From positions 1 to 14,047 of the forward strand of contig CAYPHJ010000114.1 of NCBI GenBank assembly GCA_964410485.1: DNA of 14,047 nucleotides, in the 5' to 3' direction. Each line of letters starts with the position of its first letter. Position 1 is the first letter of the stretch. Source of the stretch: CAYPHJ01 sp964410485. GTDB lineage: Bacteria; Desulfobacterota; Binatia; UBA9968. Shown piece by piece: positions 12,956 to 14,047 of this stretch. Both the position numbers and the translations under genes were made by a program. Under the pieces are notes generated by a model. It saw only the letters and a program-made list of their open reading frames with translations, was not told the DNA's origin and searched no databases.

Positions 12956-13867
12956 TTAACGCGCCCGCGGGTGCGCCTTATCGTAGACCGCTGTAAGATG
13001 ATCGAGATTCAAATGCGTGTAGCGCTGCGTGGTGGACAAGCTCGCGTGACCCAACAACTCCTGAATCACTCTCAGATCGGCGCCATTGTTGAGCAAATGT
13101 GTTGCAAACGTATGGCGCAGCCCATGCGGTCCGATGCGCGTGGGGATCCCCAGCTCACGCAAATGTTTCTCCAGCAGGCGCCCCACACTGCGGGTCGTGA
13201 TCCGGGAGCCGCGATTGTTCAAAAACACCGGGTTGGCCCCCCGGCAAGCCAGGTGCCATTTTTTGCGCACCTCTCCACCGTATTGCTGAAGCGAGTCGAG
13301 GGCGATCTCCCCGACAGGCACGATCCGCTCCTTTGCGCCTTTGCCGAGAACTCGAACGATGCCTAGAGCAATATCAATGTCACTCCAGTTGAGACCGACA
13401 AGCTCGCTCACACGAACACCCGTGGAATAAAAGAACTCCAGGATCGCTCGGTCACGGATAGCCAGGGAAGTCGCGGGCTTGATGCCGCCCAGCAGACTAA
13501 AAACGTCGTCAACTGAAAGGAACAAAGGCAACGGCTTTTCCTGCTTCGGCGTGTGGATCAGAAGAGAAGGGTCCCTGTCGATGTGGCGCTTGGCAGCCAG
13601 ATAACGAAAGAATCCTTTGAGCGCTGCCAGCTTCCTCGCAACGGAGCTTTTTTTTCTGCTCTTGGTCAAAAAGGCCAAATAGGCGCGCAGGATGTGAATG
13701 TCGATCTTGTGCACGTCCACGGTCTTGGCCGGAGTCAAAGAAAGCTTCCGTTCAACAAGAAAGCGTTGAAACTGCGCCAGATCGCTCGAATAGTTTCGCA
13801 GCGTATGGGCTGAGACAGAGCGCTCTGCGCGGAGGTGATCCGCGTATTGTTGAATTAGCTGCTCCAC
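12956..13867 (-). CDS. xerC: Tyrosine recombinase XerC
   Basis: XerC with XerD resolves chromosome dimers at dif sites near division. From the GTG at 13867 the protein has 303 residues. A SAM-like core-binding domain (about 1-90) with RAERSVSAHTLRNYSSDL precedes the catalytic domain. The catalytic set is complete: Arg152 (TGVRVSEL), Lys176 (LGKGAKER), His248 and Arg251 (HGLRHTFATHLL), His274 (LLGHASLSTTQRYTH) and Tyr283. The C-terminus LTAVYDKAHPRAR is of XerC rather than XerD type. GTG codons further upstream in frame (13891, 13933) would give longer proteins, but the farthest lies in a palindrome. The chosen GTG places the first helix (VEQLIQQYADHLRAERS) as in relatives, though no ribosome binding site is clear. 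No integrase-type neighbours or attachment sites suggest a mobile element. Confidence 0.93.
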   Translation of the reverse strand: MEQLIQQYADHLRAERSVSAHTLRNYSSDLAQFQRFLVERKLSLTPAKTVDVHKIDIHILRAYLAFLTKSRKKSSVARKLAALKGFFRYLAAKRHIDRDPSLLIHTPKQEKPLPLFLSVDDVFSLLGGIKPATSLAIRDRAILEFFYSTGVRVSELVGLNWSDIDIALGIVRVLGKGAKERIVPVGEIALDSLQQYGGEVRKKWHLACRGANPVFLNNRGSRITTRSVGRLLEKHLRELGIPTRIGPHGLRHTFATHLLNNGADLRVIQELLGHASLSTTQRYTHLNLDHLTAVYDKAHPRAR

Positions 13868-13921
13868 AAGTCGGCCGGAAATCGCGGCCACACAATAACA
13901 CGTGTACTGTGAAAACCAAAA

Positions 13922-13955
13922 GCATCCCGCCACCCCCAGAGGGTGGTCGGGCTAC
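13922..13955. repeat. Strong palindrome upstream of xerC
   Basis: CCCGCCACCC (13926-13935) pairs with GGGTGGTCGGG (13941-13951) with a single bulged base and a 5-nt loop, forming a very stable hairpin on either strand. It lies in the 5' region of xerC, about 55 nt before the preferred start. There is no T-run, so it is not a standard terminator. From memory, GC-rich hairpins ending GGTCGGGCTAC are common dispersed repeats in environmental genomes; this was not checked. Confidence 0.65.
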
Positions 13956-14020
13956 GATTGCGTTCTGTGCCGAAACTTGTGATTCTTGATGCCTAGCCCG
14001 GATTATTCATGGTTAATCGC

Positions 14021-14045
14021 AAAAAAAAGCCATCGACACCGTCGA
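14021..14045 (-). terminator. Possible intrinsic terminator of an upstream gene outside the window
   Basis: On the minus strand TCGAC-GGT-GTCGA (14045-14033) makes a 5-bp stem with a 3-nt loop, followed by TGGC and eight T residues (14028-14021). The stem is short and four bases separate it from the T-run, so this is a weak candidate. It would fit the xerC unit beginning here, since no gene end can be identified with confidence in 13934-14047. Confidence 0.25.
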
Positions 14046-14047
14046 AC

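Noticed and set aside
12956..13867. XerC as an integrase of a mobile element
   Set aside because: Its C-terminus and length are those of housekeeping XerC, and no attachment-site duplication, cargo or other mobility gene is visible.
13868..13960. Promoter-like TTGGTT/TATTGT pair and the ACACGTGT palindrome upstream of xerC
   Set aside because: Matches to consensus are weak and the palindrome is only 8 bp; not enough to call a site.
1..14047. CRISPR array, tRNA or rRNA genes
   Set aside because: The tandem tracts have 7-8 bp periods without spacers, and no cloverleaf or rRNA sequence was recognised on either strand.

Overview
The window is a dense, one-directional block: every gene I can support reads on the minus strand, so transcription runs from high to low coordinates. 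In transcription order it holds xerC (tyrosine recombinase), hslV and hslU (ATP-dependent protease), argB, argD, argF, argG and argH (arginine synthesis), a small FN3-type lipoprotein, then lysA, dapF, dapA and dapB (diaminopimelate/lysine synthesis). The sequence is bacterial and fairly GC-rich. The HslUV, arginine and DAP clusters, together with an LppL/LptM-like lipoprotein next to lysA, suggest a Gram-negative bacterium of the deltaproteobacterial grade (Desulfobacterota, Binatota or a neighbour). That placement is an inference from gene order and protein style, not from a marker tree.

Layout. 13868-14047 is a leader with a weak terminator-like hairpin plus a T-run from an upstream unit and a strong palindrome. 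xerC follows, then a 198-bp gap, hslV, a 224-bp gap with a short tandem/inverted repeat, and hslU. From argB to lysA (10560 to 3100) the genes are very tight: gaps of 3, 23 and 30 nt, an ATGA overlap (argF/argG), zero spacing (argH/lipoprotein) and a TAATG overlap (lipoprotein/lysA). This core is very probably one translationally coupled operon. A 322-bp gap after lysA carries a 109-bp inverted repeat. It is followed by dapF, dapA and dapB, and then a 69-bp nested palindrome at the left edge.

Pathways. ArgB, ArgD, ArgF, ArgG and ArgH cover five steps from N-acetylglutamate to arginine; argC and the acetyl-transfer/deacetylation genes are not here. DapA, DapB, DapF and LysA cover both ends of the lysine/DAP pathway. 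The middle of that pathway (DapL, or DapD/DapC/DapE) is absent from the window. HslUV is a housekeeping cytosolic protease and XerC acts in chromosome dimer resolution; neither has an obvious metabolic link to the rest.

I see no undescribed enzyme system. The unusual signal is between and at the ends of genes. At least eight short repeat tracts or palindromes, of different sequence types, occupy nearly every gap longer than about 50 bp. In two cases (argF and argG) repeat sequence is translated as an extra C-terminal tail on an otherwise standard enzyme. DapB also has a non-family tail running toward a palindrome. The FN3 lipoprotein, with an LptM-like N-terminus and a CxxC pair, is the least characterised protein present.
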